The notes under the pieces: model-generated | Seen by the model: the letters and a program-made list of their open reading frames with translations, nothing else | What the model was told of the DNA's origin: nothing | The model's database searches: none | Assembly (NCBI GenBank): GCA_937141935.1 | Contig: CAKZQS010000004.1 | Location: 124,001-188,000 of the forward strand | DNA: 64,000 nt | From: an uncultured Ectothiorhodospiraceae bacterium | Lineage (GTDB): Bacteria > Pseudomonadota > Gammaproteobacteria > Nevskiales > Oceanococcaceae | Direction: 5' to 3' | In this document: piece by piece, positions 56,001 to 64,000 of the stretch | How the letters are laid out: each line of letters begins with the position of its first letter | Numbering within the stretch: the first letter of the stretch is position 1 | Program-made: the position numbers and the translations under genes

Positions 56001-56859
56001 ACGGCGCATTAATACTCCAGTCGTACTCATAGTCATCAATGTCCTTCACCGCCTGCAGCCGCTCGGCCAGGCTTTCAGGGGCGTGCTTGCGCAGGTGGGC
56101 GATGACGCCGGCCTCGTTGCCGCCGAAGTCGGCCACGAACCAGTCGTAGATCTTGGAGGCGATCAGTTCGCCATCCTCCAGGCGCGCGCCGCGGGCGCTG
56201 GCCACGTAGCGCTGGGCGCCGGCATTGAGCATGGCTTCGAGCCGGGCGCCGGTGTAGGGCTTGGCGGCCAGGCTGGGGCAGCCGATGGAGGCGCAGTTCA
56301 CGGCGTAGTGAATGCGCGGGTCCTGCCAGATGGGGCGCAGGATGCGGTGCTCGATGTCGTTCAGCGTCAGCGCCTCGCCGTCGACTTCCAGCAGGTCCAT
56401 ATCCCAGGGCCCGCCGGAGAAGAAGGAGGGCTTGATGTCGCGAATGCTGTCCACCGGCCACTCGCGCAGGATCAGCGCGACGGTGGCGGCGTTGTACAGG
56501 TTGACCCAGTAGGCCATTTGCTCGTCGCGGTTGTAGTCGGCGATGGCCACGGCCTGCAGCGCGTCCAGGTAGTCCTCCAGCGCCTGGCGGTCGGCATCGC
56601 TGACCTGGTCGTAGCGCAGCAGCGCGGGCTCGGTGCCGGGCACCAGGTAGCGCTCCAGAAAACGGCCCCAGGCGGCGTGGTCGATGGTGGCCTCGCTGTC
56701 GGCCTGGTGGGCCTGCCAGCGCGGCCACAGGTCGGCCTTGGGCGCGGCGTGCAGCGCCAGGCTGGGCAGCAGCAGGGCCAGTAGCAGGCCCAGTGGCAGC
56801 CAGGCGCGCGGGGCAGGGCGGCCGCGTGCCGATGTCGGGGCCAGGGTGTGGGCGCGCAT
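55999..56859 (-). CDS. Exported DUF547 protein
   Basis: 286 aa. A signal peptide (residues about 17-38, ending ALHAA) and the DUF547 domain: [61 protein letters not shown]. The Asn-Cys-Ala-Ser...Cys-Pro pattern and HAV-like context suggest a papain-like or transglutaminase-like enzyme; the function is not established. GGAG precedes the ATG. The final 14 residues lie at the border of the low-GC island, so the C-terminus may have been replaced. Confidence 0.88.
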   Translation of the reverse strand: MRAHTLAPTSARGRPAPRAWLPLGLLLALLLPSLALHAAPKADLWPRWQAHQADSEATIDHAAWGRFLERYLVPGTEPALLRYDQVSDADRQALEDYLDALQAVAIADYNRDEQMAYWVNLYNAATVALILREWPVDSIRDIKPSFFSGGPWDMDLLEVDGEALTLNDIEHRILRPIWQDPRIHYAVNCASIGCPSLAAKPYTGARLEAMLNAGAQRYVASARGARLEDGELIASKIYDWFVADFGGNEAGVIAHLRKHAPESLAERLQAVKDIDDYEYDWSINAP

Positions 56860-57072
56860 GGGGTCTCCAGGGTCGGGGGATGGGCCCGCCCATCATGCCG
56901 CCGCACTGCGGGCGGGGCCACCCTTGTTCGGGCCTTTGCCGGCGCCGGGGCCGGCTCTGGGTCCGGGCTCCGGTCAGGCCAGCGGCGCGCGGCGCGGCGT
57001 GCGGGCCCAAGCGGCCGCTCTGGCATCATGTCGGCCGGCAAGACCGCCCGCAGCGTTCCCCGGGGGAGAGAG

Positions 57073-58557
57073 ATGTCGAATCTGCTGGCCATCGACCAGG
57101 GCACCACCAGCACCCGCGCCATCGTTTTTGACCGCGCCGGCCGCCGCCTCGGCCTGGCGCAGAAGGAATTCGAGCAGATCTACCCGCAGCCGGCCTGGGT
57201 GGAGCACGACGCCAGCACCATCTGGCGCGACACGCTGGAGGTCTGCCGCGGCGCCATTGCCGATGCGGGCCTTGCGGCCGGCGACATCATCAGTTGCGGC
57301 ATTACCAACCAGCGCGAGACGGTGGTGCTGTGGGATCGCGCCACCGGCGAGCCGCTGCACAACGCCATTGTCTGGCAGGACCGGCGCACCGCCGCCCGCT
57401 GCCAGGAGCTGGCCCGCGAGGTCGATGCCGACTGGCTGGCCGAGCGCACCGGCCTGCTGCTGGACCCCTATTTCTCCGCCACCAAGCTGGCCTGGCTGCT
57501 CGACGAGCTGCCCGATGCGCGCGCGCGGGCCGAGCGCGGCGAGCTGGCGTTCGGCACCATCGACAGCTGGCTGATCTGGCAGCTCAGCGGCGGCGCGGTG
57601 CATGCCACCGATGCCACCAATGCCTCGCGCACGCTGCTGTACAACATTCGCGAGCAGCGCTGGGACCCGGAGCTGCTCCAGCTCTTCAACATCCCCGCCG
57701 CGCTGTTGCCCGAGGTGCGCGATTCCTCCGGCGATTTCGGCCAGATCGCGGCCGAGCATCTGGGCGCGGCGGTGCCGATCCAGGGCGTGCTGGGCGACCA
57801 GCAGGCCGCCACGGTGGGCCAGGCCTGCTTTGCGCCGGGCATGGTCAAAAGCACCTACGGCACCGGCTGCTTTGTGGTGCTGAACGTGGGCAAGGAGTTC
57901 TGCCTGTCGCAGAACCGGCTGCTGACCACCATCGCCTACCGCCTGAACGGCCAGGTGACCTACGCGCTGGAGGGCAGCATCTTTGTGGCCGGCGCGGCGG
58001 TGCAGTGGCTGCGCGACAGCCTGAAGCTGATCGGCCACGCGGCCGACACCGAAAAGCTGGCGCGCAGCGTGGAATCCACCGACGGCGTGTACCTGGTGCC
58101 GGCCTTCACCGGCCTGGGCGCGCCCTATTGGGACCCGGATGCGCGCGGTGCGCTGGTGGGGCTGACCCGCGCCAGTGGCTTTGCCGAGATCGCCCGCGCC
58201 GCGCTGGAGTCGGTTTGCTACCAAACGCGCGACCTGATCGACGCCATGGCCGCCGACGCGCGCCCGCCGCAAACGCTGCGCGTGGACGGCGGCATGGTGG
58301 CCAACGACTGGCTGGTGCAGTACCTGGCCGACACGCTGCGCACGCCGATCGAGCGCCCCGCGGTGCTGGAAACCACGGCCCTGGGCGCGGCCTATTTCGC
58401 CGGCCTGGCCGCCGGGGTCTACGACTCGCTGGAGGACATCGCCGCGCAGTGGCAGGTCAGCGCGCGCTTCGAGCCCAGCCGGGAGGAGGCCAAGATGAAC
58501 GCGCGCTATGCTGGCTGGCAGGCCGCGGTGCGCCGTGTGCTCAGCCACTCCGAATAG
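57073..58557 (+). CDS. glpK: Glycerol kinase
   Basis: 494 aa. FGGY-family kinase. [17 protein letters not shown] binds phosphate, [16 protein letters not shown] and WQDRRTA are glycerol-contact regions, [13 protein letters not shown] and [24 protein letters not shown] and [17 protein letters not shown] complete the set. Makes glycerol-3-phosphate. No glpF or glpD is near. A GGGGGAGAGAG stretch precedes the ATG. Confidence 0.97.
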   Translation: MSNLLAIDQGTTSTRAIVFDRAGRRLGLAQKEFEQIYPQPAWVEHDASTIWRDTLEVCRGAIADAGLAAGDIISCGITNQRETVVLWDRATGEPLHNAIVWQDRRTAARCQELAREVDADWLAERTGLLLDPYFSATKLAWLLDELPDARARAERGELAFGTIDSWLIWQLSGGAVHATDATNASRTLLYNIREQRWDPELLQLFNIPAALLPEVRDSSGDFGQIAAEHLGAAVPIQGVLGDQQAATVGQACFAPGMVKSTYGTGCFVVLNVGKEFCLSQNRLLTTIAYRLNGQVTYALEGSIFVAGAAVQWLRDSLKLIGHAADTEKLARSVESTDGVYLVPAFTGLGAPYWDPDARGALVGLTRASGFAEIARAALESVCYQTRDLIDAMAADARPPQTLRVDGGMVANDWLVQYLADTLRTPIERPAVLETTALGAAYFAGLAAGVYDSLEDIAAQWQVSARFEPSREEAKMNARYAGWQAAVRRVLSHSE

Positions 58558-58572
58558 GGCGATTCGAGCGTC

Positions 58573-60738
58573 GTGAATCTGATTCCCGGGTTGCCGGTTG
58601 CGGCAGCCCTGCTCCTGTTATTGCTGGCGGCCAGCGCGCCGCTGCTGCTGGACGAATCGCGCCAGCGCAGCCTGCTGGCGGCCACCGCCTTCTGGGCCGG
58701 CCTGTGGGCGCTGACCGGGGCGCTGTTCTGGCAGGGCGTGCCGCTGCTGGCGCCGGTTTTTGCCGGCCTGTCGCTGTGGCTGCTGTGGTGCCAGTGGCGT
58801 TTGTTCGTGGTGGTCGGCCATTCCGAGCTGCGCCGGCGCACGCTGCTGTGGCTGTGCCGGCTGACCCTGCTGGTGTTGTTGCTGGCCGCGCTGGTGCACC
58901 GGGGCGAGCCCTGGCTGGTCGAGGGCCAGTGGCGCAACCTGGCCTTGCTGCGCCTGGCCGCGCTGGTGGCCGTGGTGCTGGCCCTGCTGGCGCTGCTGGA
59001 ATGGCTGCTGGCCCTGGTGCTGCCGCGCGAGCGCAGCCGCGTGGCGCCCTGGCTCGGGGTGTGGGCCCTGCTGACCGGCGCCGTCGCCTGGGATGTCGCC
59101 GCGGCGCTGCCGGGCCTGGCCGGGCGCCTGCCGCCGGTCGGCAGCGGGCTGCTGGCGCTGGCCTTGCTGCTGGCCCTGGGCCTTAGCCTGCGCCGCAGCG
59201 GGCCCTTCCCGCTGCAGGGGGGCGTGCCCCCGGCCGCCTTTGGCCATGTGCGCGACGCCGTGCTGCTGGTCGATGGCGCCCAGCGCATCCAGGCCGCCAC
59301 GCCCGCCGCCGCCGACCTGCTCGAACACAGCAGCCGCAGCCTGCTGGGCCGGCGGCTGCAATCGGTGCTGCCCGGCGCCGCCGCGGCCGGCGATGCCTGG
59401 GAGCCGCCCACCTGGCTGGCCCGCGAGGATCGGCTGGATGGCGGCCTGTGGCTGCACTGGGGCGATCTGCATGCCCAGCAGGGCGGCCAGATCGCGCGCC
59501 TGTTGCACCTGCGCGGCGGCAATGCGATGCCGCCGGAGTCGGTGGCCGTGCGTGCCCACGCCGCGGCGCGGCGCACCTGGAGCCAGGGCCCGGTGGTGCA
59601 GCAGACGCTGGAGGCCACGCTGCGCCGCTATGGCGCCGGGCGCCAGGCGCTGGCCGCCAGCGTGCATGTCGATTACGACTGGGTGCGGGTGCAGCAGGAG
59701 CACGGCGATGCGGTGCTCGACGGCCTGGTCGAGCGGGTGGCCCAACGCCTGCTCGATGTCTGCGACTGGACGGTGGAATGCCTGCGCCTGGGTCGCGGCC
59801 AGTTCGTGCTGCTGCTGACCGACGTGACCGGCCCCGAGGAGGTTAACGCGCTGGCCGAGCGCGCGCAGTCGCTGCTGGCCCAGCCCTACCTGATGGCCCG
59901 CAAGCGCTGGGAGTTCGCGCTGCAGATCGCGGTGGTGCCCGATTTGCGCCTGTACCGCCGGGTCAGCGACTGGCTGCAGGATGCCGACGCCGCGCTGCGC
60001 CAGTCGCGCGGCCAGAGCGTAACCACCACCCCGCCGGCCGAGCGCCGCGCCCGGCTGTCGCTGGCGCTGGAGCAATCGCTGCTGCACGACGGCATCGACT
60101 GGGATGCCGAGCCGGTGCTGAACCTGACCACGCAGCAGTTCGCGGCCTGGCGGCTGCACCCGCGCTGGTCGCCCGAGGCCGACGTGCTGTGGGAGGACGA
60201 GCGCCTGATCGACGCGGTGGCCGGCCTGCACATGCAGCGTGCCTTCTACACGCTGGCCGCCAGCCAGGCCGGCGCCTGGCCGGGCCCCGCCTGGCTGCCG
60301 CTGCGGCTGGAGGACTTGGCCAGCGCGCTGCAGGGCCTGGGCCGCGCCGGCGCCGAACTGCTGCTGGAGCTGGACCGGCTGGATACCGAGGTGCTGCACG
60401 CGCAGAACCTGCGTGCCGTGCGGGGCGAGGCGCAATACATCGCGCCGATGCAGGGCGGGCGGGCCTTTGGCTATGGGCTGCAACCCGCCGTGATTCGCCT
60501 GGAGCCCGAGCTGGTGCTGCCGGGGCTGGCCGATGACCTGCCGCGGCAGGCCCTGATTCGGGGCGCCCGCGCCGCGGCCCGCGGCCGCGACCAGCGGCTG
60601 TATGCGGCCGGCGTGGCCAGTGCGCTGGAGCTGAAAACGCTGCGCGAGCTGGGGGTGGACTACGCCACGGGGCCGGCAGTCGGCGCCCGCGTCAGCCCGC
60701 GGCAGGCCCCGGGGCTGCGCCGGCGCCCGCGGCTCTAA
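58573..60738 (+). CDS. Seven-helix membrane protein with PAS and degenerate GGDEF-EAL domains
   Basis: 721 aa from a GTG start 15 bp after glpK. Residues 1-210 contain about seven membrane helices; 225-280 resemble a PAS domain (VRDAVLLVDGAQRIQAATPAA). The next part has the diguanylate cyclase fold, but its signature reads GRGQF at 407-411 (LRLGRGQFVLLLTDV) in place of GGDEF. The C-terminal 220 residues follow the EAL fold (VLNLTTQQFAAWRLHPRW to LRELGVDYATGPAVG) without the EAL motif or its acidic metal sites. It should be a c-di-GMP or other ligand sensor or a scaffold, not an enzyme. Its last codons begin a 19-bp tandem repeat. Confidence 0.82.
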   Translation: MNLIPGLPVAAALLLLLLAASAPLLLDESRQRSLLAATAFWAGLWALTGALFWQGVPLLAPVFAGLSLWLLWCQWRLFVVVGHSELRRRTLLWLCRLTLLVLLLAALVHRGEPWLVEGQWRNLALLRLAALVAVVLALLALLEWLLALVLPRERSRVAPWLGVWALLTGAVAWDVAAALPGLAGRLPPVGSGLLALALLLALGLSLRRSGPFPLQGGVPPAAFGHVRDAVLLVDGAQRIQAATPAAADLLEHSSRSLLGRRLQSVLPGAAAAGDAWEPPTWLAREDRLDGGLWLHWGDLHAQQGGQIARLLHLRGGNAMPPESVAVRAHAAARRTWSQGPVVQQTLEATLRRYGAGRQALAASVHVDYDWVRVQQEHGDAVLDGLVERVAQRLLDVCDWTVECLRLGRGQFVLLLTDVTGPEEVNALAERAQSLLAQPYLMARKRWEFALQIAVVPDLRLYRRVSDWLQDADAALRQSRGQSVTTTPPAERRARLSLALEQSLLHDGIDWDAEPVLNLTTQQFAAWRLHPRWSPEADVLWEDERLIDAVAGLHMQRAFYTLAASQAGAWPGPAWLPLRLEDLASALQGLGRAGAELLLELDRLDTEVLHAQNLRAVRGEAQYIAPMQGGRAFGYGLQPAVIRLEPELVLPGLADDLPRQALIRGARAAARGRDQRLYAAGVASALELKTLRELGVDYATGPAVGARVSPRQAPGLRRRPRL

Positions 60739-60776
60739 GCAGCGCCCGCGGCTCTAACCGACGCCCGCGGCTTTAA
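60723..60776. repeat. Three tandem copies of a 19-bp unit spanning a stop codon
   Basis: Copies start at 60723, 60742 and 60761. Each reads approximately GCGCCCGCGGCTCTAA plus a 3-bp spacer; the third has ACG at its start and TTTAA at its end. The first carries the end and TAA stop of the GGDEF-EAL gene; the others repeat that stop in other frames. The period is not a multiple of three. Same kind of event as at the end of argB. Confidence 0.85.
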
Positions 60777-60841
60777 CCCGCGCGCGCAGCCGGAGTCGAG
60801 GCCCAGCCGGCACCGGCGACGGCGCCGGCGCACAACCGGAT

Positions 60842-61795
60842 CTAGGCGGCGGGCTGGCCCTCGGCGCCGCGGCCGGTGGCCTCCACGCACATGCGCCACA
60901 GCCGGGCCGCGTCGCCGGGCCGGGGCCGGGTGCGGGCGATGCGCACGGTGGGCCGCACGCGGCGGTCGCACCAGAAGGCGCCGCTGCGCGCCACCTCCGG
61001 CGCCACCGCCAGCCACACGGCGGTGTCGATGCCTTCCTCCGGCGGCCGCAGCAGCGGCCCCATGACCCGGCTGAAGCCCGGCAACGAACGGGCCACGCCC
61101 GGCGTGGCGGCCCAGCCCGGGTGCATGGCATTGACCTTGCGCCGCGGCCACAGCTCGGCCCAGCGCCGCGTCAGCACCAGCTGCGCGCGCTTGTGCTCGG
61201 CATAGGCGCGCACCCCGTCCCAGCGGCGCTGGCGAAACTCGGGGTCGCGCAGGTTCAGCGCGGCGCCGTACATGCCGCCGGAGGACACGGTGACGATGCG
61301 ACCGTCCTCGCGCAGCCGCGGCGACAGCGCCCAGGTCAGCGCAAAGGTGCCCAGCACGTTGATGGCAAAGCTCTGCTCGCGGCCGCGCTCGTCCAGCTCG
61401 CGCTGGCGGTTGAGCACGCCGGCGTTGTTGATCAGCGCATCCAGCGGCGGCGCATCGGCCAGCGCGGCGGCCGCCGCATCGATGCTGGCCATATCGGCCA
61501 GGTCACAGGCCACGACCTCCAGTTGTGCCTGCGGGTGCTGCGCGGCCAGCTCGCGCACCAGCGCCTGCGCGGCGTCGGTGCTGCGGCACAGCAGGCTGAT
61601 GCGCGCGCCGCGCGCCGCCAGCATCTGCGTGGCGGCGGCGCCCAGGCCGGAGTTGGCGCCGGTAATGGCAATGTGCCGGCCGGCCAGCGATTCGGGCAGT
61701 GGCGCAAAGTGCGGCCGGCGCAGCTGGTAGCCCAGGCGGGTAAAGCCGCCGACGATGCTGGCATCCAGCCAGCGGTCCCAGTATTTGGGCTGCAT
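60842..61795 (-). CDS. Short-chain dehydrogenase/reductase
   Basis: 317 aa. NAD(P)-binding TGANSGLGAAATQML, NNAGVLNRQRELDE, the active Ser in VTVSSGGMYG and Y-x-x-x-K in VRAYAEHKRAQLVL complete an SDR site. The 30-residue N-terminal extension (YWDRWLDASIVGGFTRLGYQL) and overall pattern resemble DHRS12-like SDRs with lipid or retinoid substrates. It begins 4 bp after the nudC stop, so the two are cotranscribed. Substrate unknown. Confidence 0.9.
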   Translation of the reverse strand: MQPKYWDRWLDASIVGGFTRLGYQLRRPHFAPLPESLAGRHIAITGANSGLGAAATQMLAARGARISLLCRSTDAAQALVRELAAQHPQAQLEVVACDLADMASIDAAAAALADAPPLDALINNAGVLNRQRELDERGREQSFAINVLGTFALTWALSPRLREDGRIVTVSSGGMYGAALNLRDPEFRQRRWDGVRAYAEHKRAQLVLTRRWAELWPRRKVNAMHPGWAATPGVARSLPGFSRVMGPLLRPPEEGIDTAVWLAVAPEVARSGAFWCDRRVRPTVRIARTRPRPGDAARLWRMCVEATGRGAEGQPAA

Positions 61796-61799
61796 GGGC

Positions 61800-62735
61800 C
61801 TAGCGCCCCGGGCCGGGCAGCAGGCTCAGCAGCGGCGCCGGCGCGGCCTCGTCGTACCAGCGGGCCAGCAGCAAAAACGACAGCGTGAAGGGTGGCGGCA
61901 CGTGCAGCCGGCGCGCCGACAGGCCCTCGGCCAGCTCCTCGCGGCTGAACCAGCGCGCATCGGCCAGCTCGTCCTGCTCGACCTGCGGCGTGTCGGCCTG
62001 CGCCTGGGCATGAAAGCCCAGCAGCACCGAGGCGGGGAAGGGCCAGGGCTGCGAGGCCACATAGCGGGTGCCGTGGATGCGCACACGCGCCTCCTCCCAG
62101 ATTTCGCGGGCCACGCAGTCCTCGATGGTTTCGCCGGGCTCGGCAAAGCCGGCCAGCACCGAATACAGGCTCTCCGGCCACTGCGGCTGGCGGCCCAGCA
62201 GCGCGCGGTCCTGCGGGTCGCGGGCCAGGCACAGCATCGAGGGGTCGCTGCGCGGGTAGTGCTCGACCTCGCAGGCCGGGCAGTGCAGCACGTGGCCGGC
62301 CTGGCGCGGCTGCGTGGCGCCGCCGCAGCGGCCGCAGTGGCGGTGCTGGCGCTGCCAGTAAACCATCGCCCGCGCGTAAGCCAGCAGCGCCGCGTCGGCG
62401 GTTTCCAGGACCGGCACGGCGCCGCGCAGGTCGGCAAAGCGCAGCCGCTCGCCCAGGTCGTTGTCGTGGCTGGCGTCAAAGCAGAACACCGCGCGGCCGT
62501 CGTCCGGGCGCAGCCCCAGAAAAATCGCCCGCTCGGGTTCGGCCGCCAGCTCCGCCCAGCGCAGTCGTTGCGGCTGGCCCTCATCGATGGCGCAGCGATA
62601 GCGCCAGATCGGCAGCCAGTCGGCCTGCGGCCGCAGCCCGGCGACCCAGTCGGCGTCGCCGCGGCGTTCGCTGGCGCGATCCAGGTCGGCGCCGCGCAGG
62701 CCGGGTGCGTCGGTGGACGGGTAGGGGCTGAACAC
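61800..62735 (-). CDS. nudC: NAD(+)/NADH diphosphatase
   Basis: 311 aa from a GTG start at 62735 with an AAAGG site. A four-Cys zinc ribbon (HCGRCGGATQPRQAG, HCPAC) divides the N-terminal domain from the Nudix domain. Nudix box: GFAEPGETIEDCVAREIWEEA. SQPWPFPASVLLGF is the NudC motif for NAD. Cleaves NAD(H) to NMN and AMP and can remove the NAD cap from RNA. A longer in-frame extension upstream is not protein-like. Confidence 0.95.
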   Translation of the reverse strand: MFSPYPSTDAPGLRGADLDRASERRGDADWVAGLRPQADWLPIWRYRCAIDEGQPQRLRWAELAAEPERAIFLGLRPDDGRAVFCFDASHDNDLGERLRFADLRGAVPVLETADAALLAYARAMVYWQRQHRHCGRCGGATQPRQAGHVLHCPACEVEHYPRSDPSMLCLARDPQDRALLGRQPQWPESLYSVLAGFAEPGETIEDCVAREIWEEARVRIHGTRYVASQPWPFPASVLLGFHAQAQADTPQVEQDELADARWFSREELAEGLSARRLHVPPPFTLSFLLLARWYDEAAPAPLLSLLPGPGR

Positions 62736-62988
62736 GGCGGGCAACCTTTGCGGCGGCTGGGGGCGGCTGGGCAGCATCGCAGAAGCCCGCGCGGCCGCGC
62801 AAACCGCTGTGCGAGGCGGCGCGGCCGGCCCTGGGCCGGTAGCTGGCCGGCGTCTGCCCGGCCTGTGCCCGGCCTCGCGCGGCCCCGGGCGGCGCCGCCA
62901 TGGCGCCTGCCAGCAGAGGGTCCAAGGCCCCTTGCGGCGCGATTTGGGCGCGTATCGGTCGGCCGTGGCGAGGCGGTAGACTGCAAGG

Positions 62989-64000
62989 ATGAACAAGCCT
63001 TCGACCCTGCTTGGCGCCTTGGCGCTGCTGGCCGCCCTGGCGGCCCCGCCGCTGAGCCATGCCGCCGCGGCCACCAGCGAACTCTGGGTGGCCCCGCCGC
63101 CGGCCGCCGAGGCCCTGGCGGCCGCACGCGCGCAGACCCGGCCCTGGCGGTTTGCCGTGGCCGTGCCGGTCGGCCTGGACCCGGCGCGCGCTGGCCACTG
63201 GAGCGAGGAGGGCGCCGAGCGTGTCTGGCGCATGCGCCTGCACAGCCCCGGCGCCGATTCGCTGTCGCTGCATTTCGACCGCTGGGCGGTCGCCCCGGGC
63301 ACGGCGCTGTGGCTCCACGACCCGGTGAGCGGGCAGCGGCAGGGGCCCTATGGGGCGGGCCACAACGCCCGCGGGCAGCTGTGGACGGCCCTGCTGCATG
63401 GCGACACGGTGGACGTCGAACTGCGCCTGCCGCGGCAGGCCCCGGCGCCGCAGATTCGCCTGGCCAGCCTGCAGCACGGCTTTCGCACCGCCGATGCGCA
63501 GCAGGGCTTTGCATCCAAGGCCGCCGGCGACTGCAATATCGATGTGGCATGCCCGGAGGCCGCCGATTACGACGAGCAGGTCCGCGCGACCGTTCTGATC
63601 CAGTTTGATGGCGGCAGCACCTGCTCCGGCCTGCTGGTGAATAACACCGCGCAGGATTTTGACCCGCTGCTGCTGACCGCGGCGCATTGTCAGATCGACC
63701 CCAGCAATGCCGATTCGGTCATCGCCTACTTCAACTATCAGCGCAGCCAGTGCGAACGTGGCGGCAACCGCACGGAATTTCCGCCCGACCCGCAGCAAAG
63801 CGTGTCGGGCGCGCAGTGGCTGGCCAGCCTGGCGGAGTCCGATTTCACGCTGCTGCGCCTGGGCAGCAGCGCCTCGCCGGCCATCATCCCGCCCGAGTGG
63901 CGCGCCTACTGGGCCGGCTGGACGCGGCGGGAGGCGGCGCCGGCGCAGGGGTCGGGTATCCACCACCCGCGGGGCGACGCCAAATCCATCGCGCTCTACT
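62989..64000 (+). CDS. Secreted trypsin-fold protease, lysyl-endopeptidase-like, cut by window end
   Basis: About 337 codons visible. A signal peptide (residues 1-26) is followed by a propeptide-like region to about 180 and then a chymotrypsin-fold domain: STCSGLLVNNT, DPLLLTAAHCQIDP with the catalytic His, SDFTLLRLGSS with Asp, and GIHHPRGDAKSIALY, which in lysyl endopeptidases lies before the catalytic Ser. The Ser itself is beyond the window. Fits an extracellular protease, in keeping with the other peptidases near the left end. A GGAT-type site precedes the ATG. Confidence 0.85.
   Translation, partial: MNKPSTLLGALALLAALAAPPLSHAAAATSELWVAPPPAAEALAAARAQTRPWRFAVAVPVGLDPARAGHWSEEGAERVWRMRLHSPGADSLSLHFDRWAVAPGTALWLHDPVSGQRQGPYGAGHNARGQLWTALLHGDTVDVELRLPRQAPAPQIRLASLQHGFRTADAQQGFASKAAGDCNIDVACPEAADYDEQVRATVLIQFDGGSTCSGLLVNNTAQDFDPLLLTAAHCQIDPSNADSVIAYFNYQRSQCERGGNRTEFPPDPQQSVSGAQWLASLAESDFTLLRLGSSASPAIIPPEWRAYWAGWTRREAAPAQGSGIHHPRGDAKSIALY

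Noticed and set aside
55814-56032. 72-codon plus-strand frame upstream of the island gene
   Set aside because: No ribosome binding site or family match; it overlaps the starts and ends of two better-supported genes.

Overview
The window comes from a high-GC (about 70%) gammaproteobacterium. The gene order rpmG-rpmB-radC-coaBC-dut-argB-(DUF4124 gene)-pyrE-exonuclease III is the Pseudomonas/Xanthomonadales-type order, but the sugar-phosphomutase gene (algC) usually found between dut and argB is absent. dapF-DUF484-xerC and hslV-hslU-DUF971 are further gammaproteobacterial blocks. HisB is monofunctional, which argues against Xanthomonas-type or enteric lineages. No rRNA, tRNA, prophage, insertion sequence or CRISPR array was seen.

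Region by region. 1-12.6 kb: a two-domain glycosyltransferase cut by the window edge, a RIO-type kinase, then a run of exported or lipid-anchored peptidases (S9, M28, S8) mixed with a TonB-dependent receptor, a thioesterase, a TerB-like protein and an EEP hydrolase. 12.6-19.2 kb: an M3 peptidase lipoprotein, a Gly/Ala-rich lipoprotein with a Pro-Thr linker, an RhlE-type helicase and SlyD. 19.2-25.4 kb: the rpmBG/radC/coaBC-dut-argB/pyrE/exonuclease III block. 25.4-28.9 kb: an AmpG-like permease followed by a tightly overlapping amidoligase, class-I glutamine-amidotransferase-like hydrolase and YqaA-like membrane protein. 29-32.7 kb: dapF-DUF484-xerC-purU. 34.4-36.8 kb: hslVU-DUF971 behind a structured tandem repeat and a sigma32-like promoter. 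36.8-42.5 kb: an overlapping set of a TRAP-type binding lipoprotein, UvrD and a double GT-C glycosyltransferase. 42.5-43.0 kb: a gene-free stretch with two minus-strand terminators that appears to hold two related small RNA genes. 43.0-49.0 kb: dtd, hisBHAF-hisIE and tatABC. 49.0-49.7 kb: a large inverted repeat. 49.7-51.5 kb: hemB-aroE. 51.7-54.9 kb: an arsenic operon (ArsS-like radical SAM protein, MBL-fold protein, ArsM-like methyltransferase). 54.9-56.0 kb: a low-GC island with one foreign gene carrying a nucleoside-deoxyribosyltransferase/TIR-like C-terminal domain. 56-64 kb: DUF547 protein, glycerol kinase, a catalytically degenerate GGDEF-EAL membrane protein, an SDR-NudC pair and a trypsin-fold protease cut by the window end.

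Most operons are compacted with ATGA or GTGA stop/start overlaps, so translational coupling is common. The biology is mostly housekeeping (cofactors, histidine, Tat export, proteostasis) plus a strong extracellular proteolysis theme. The strongest candidates for something undescribed are the paired small RNAs at 42.58-42.99 kb, the low-GC deoxyribosyltransferase-like gene, the amidoligase cassette behind ampG, the double GT-C fusion, and two separate cases where a gene's stop-codon region has been duplicated in tandem (argB and the GGDEF-EAL gene).
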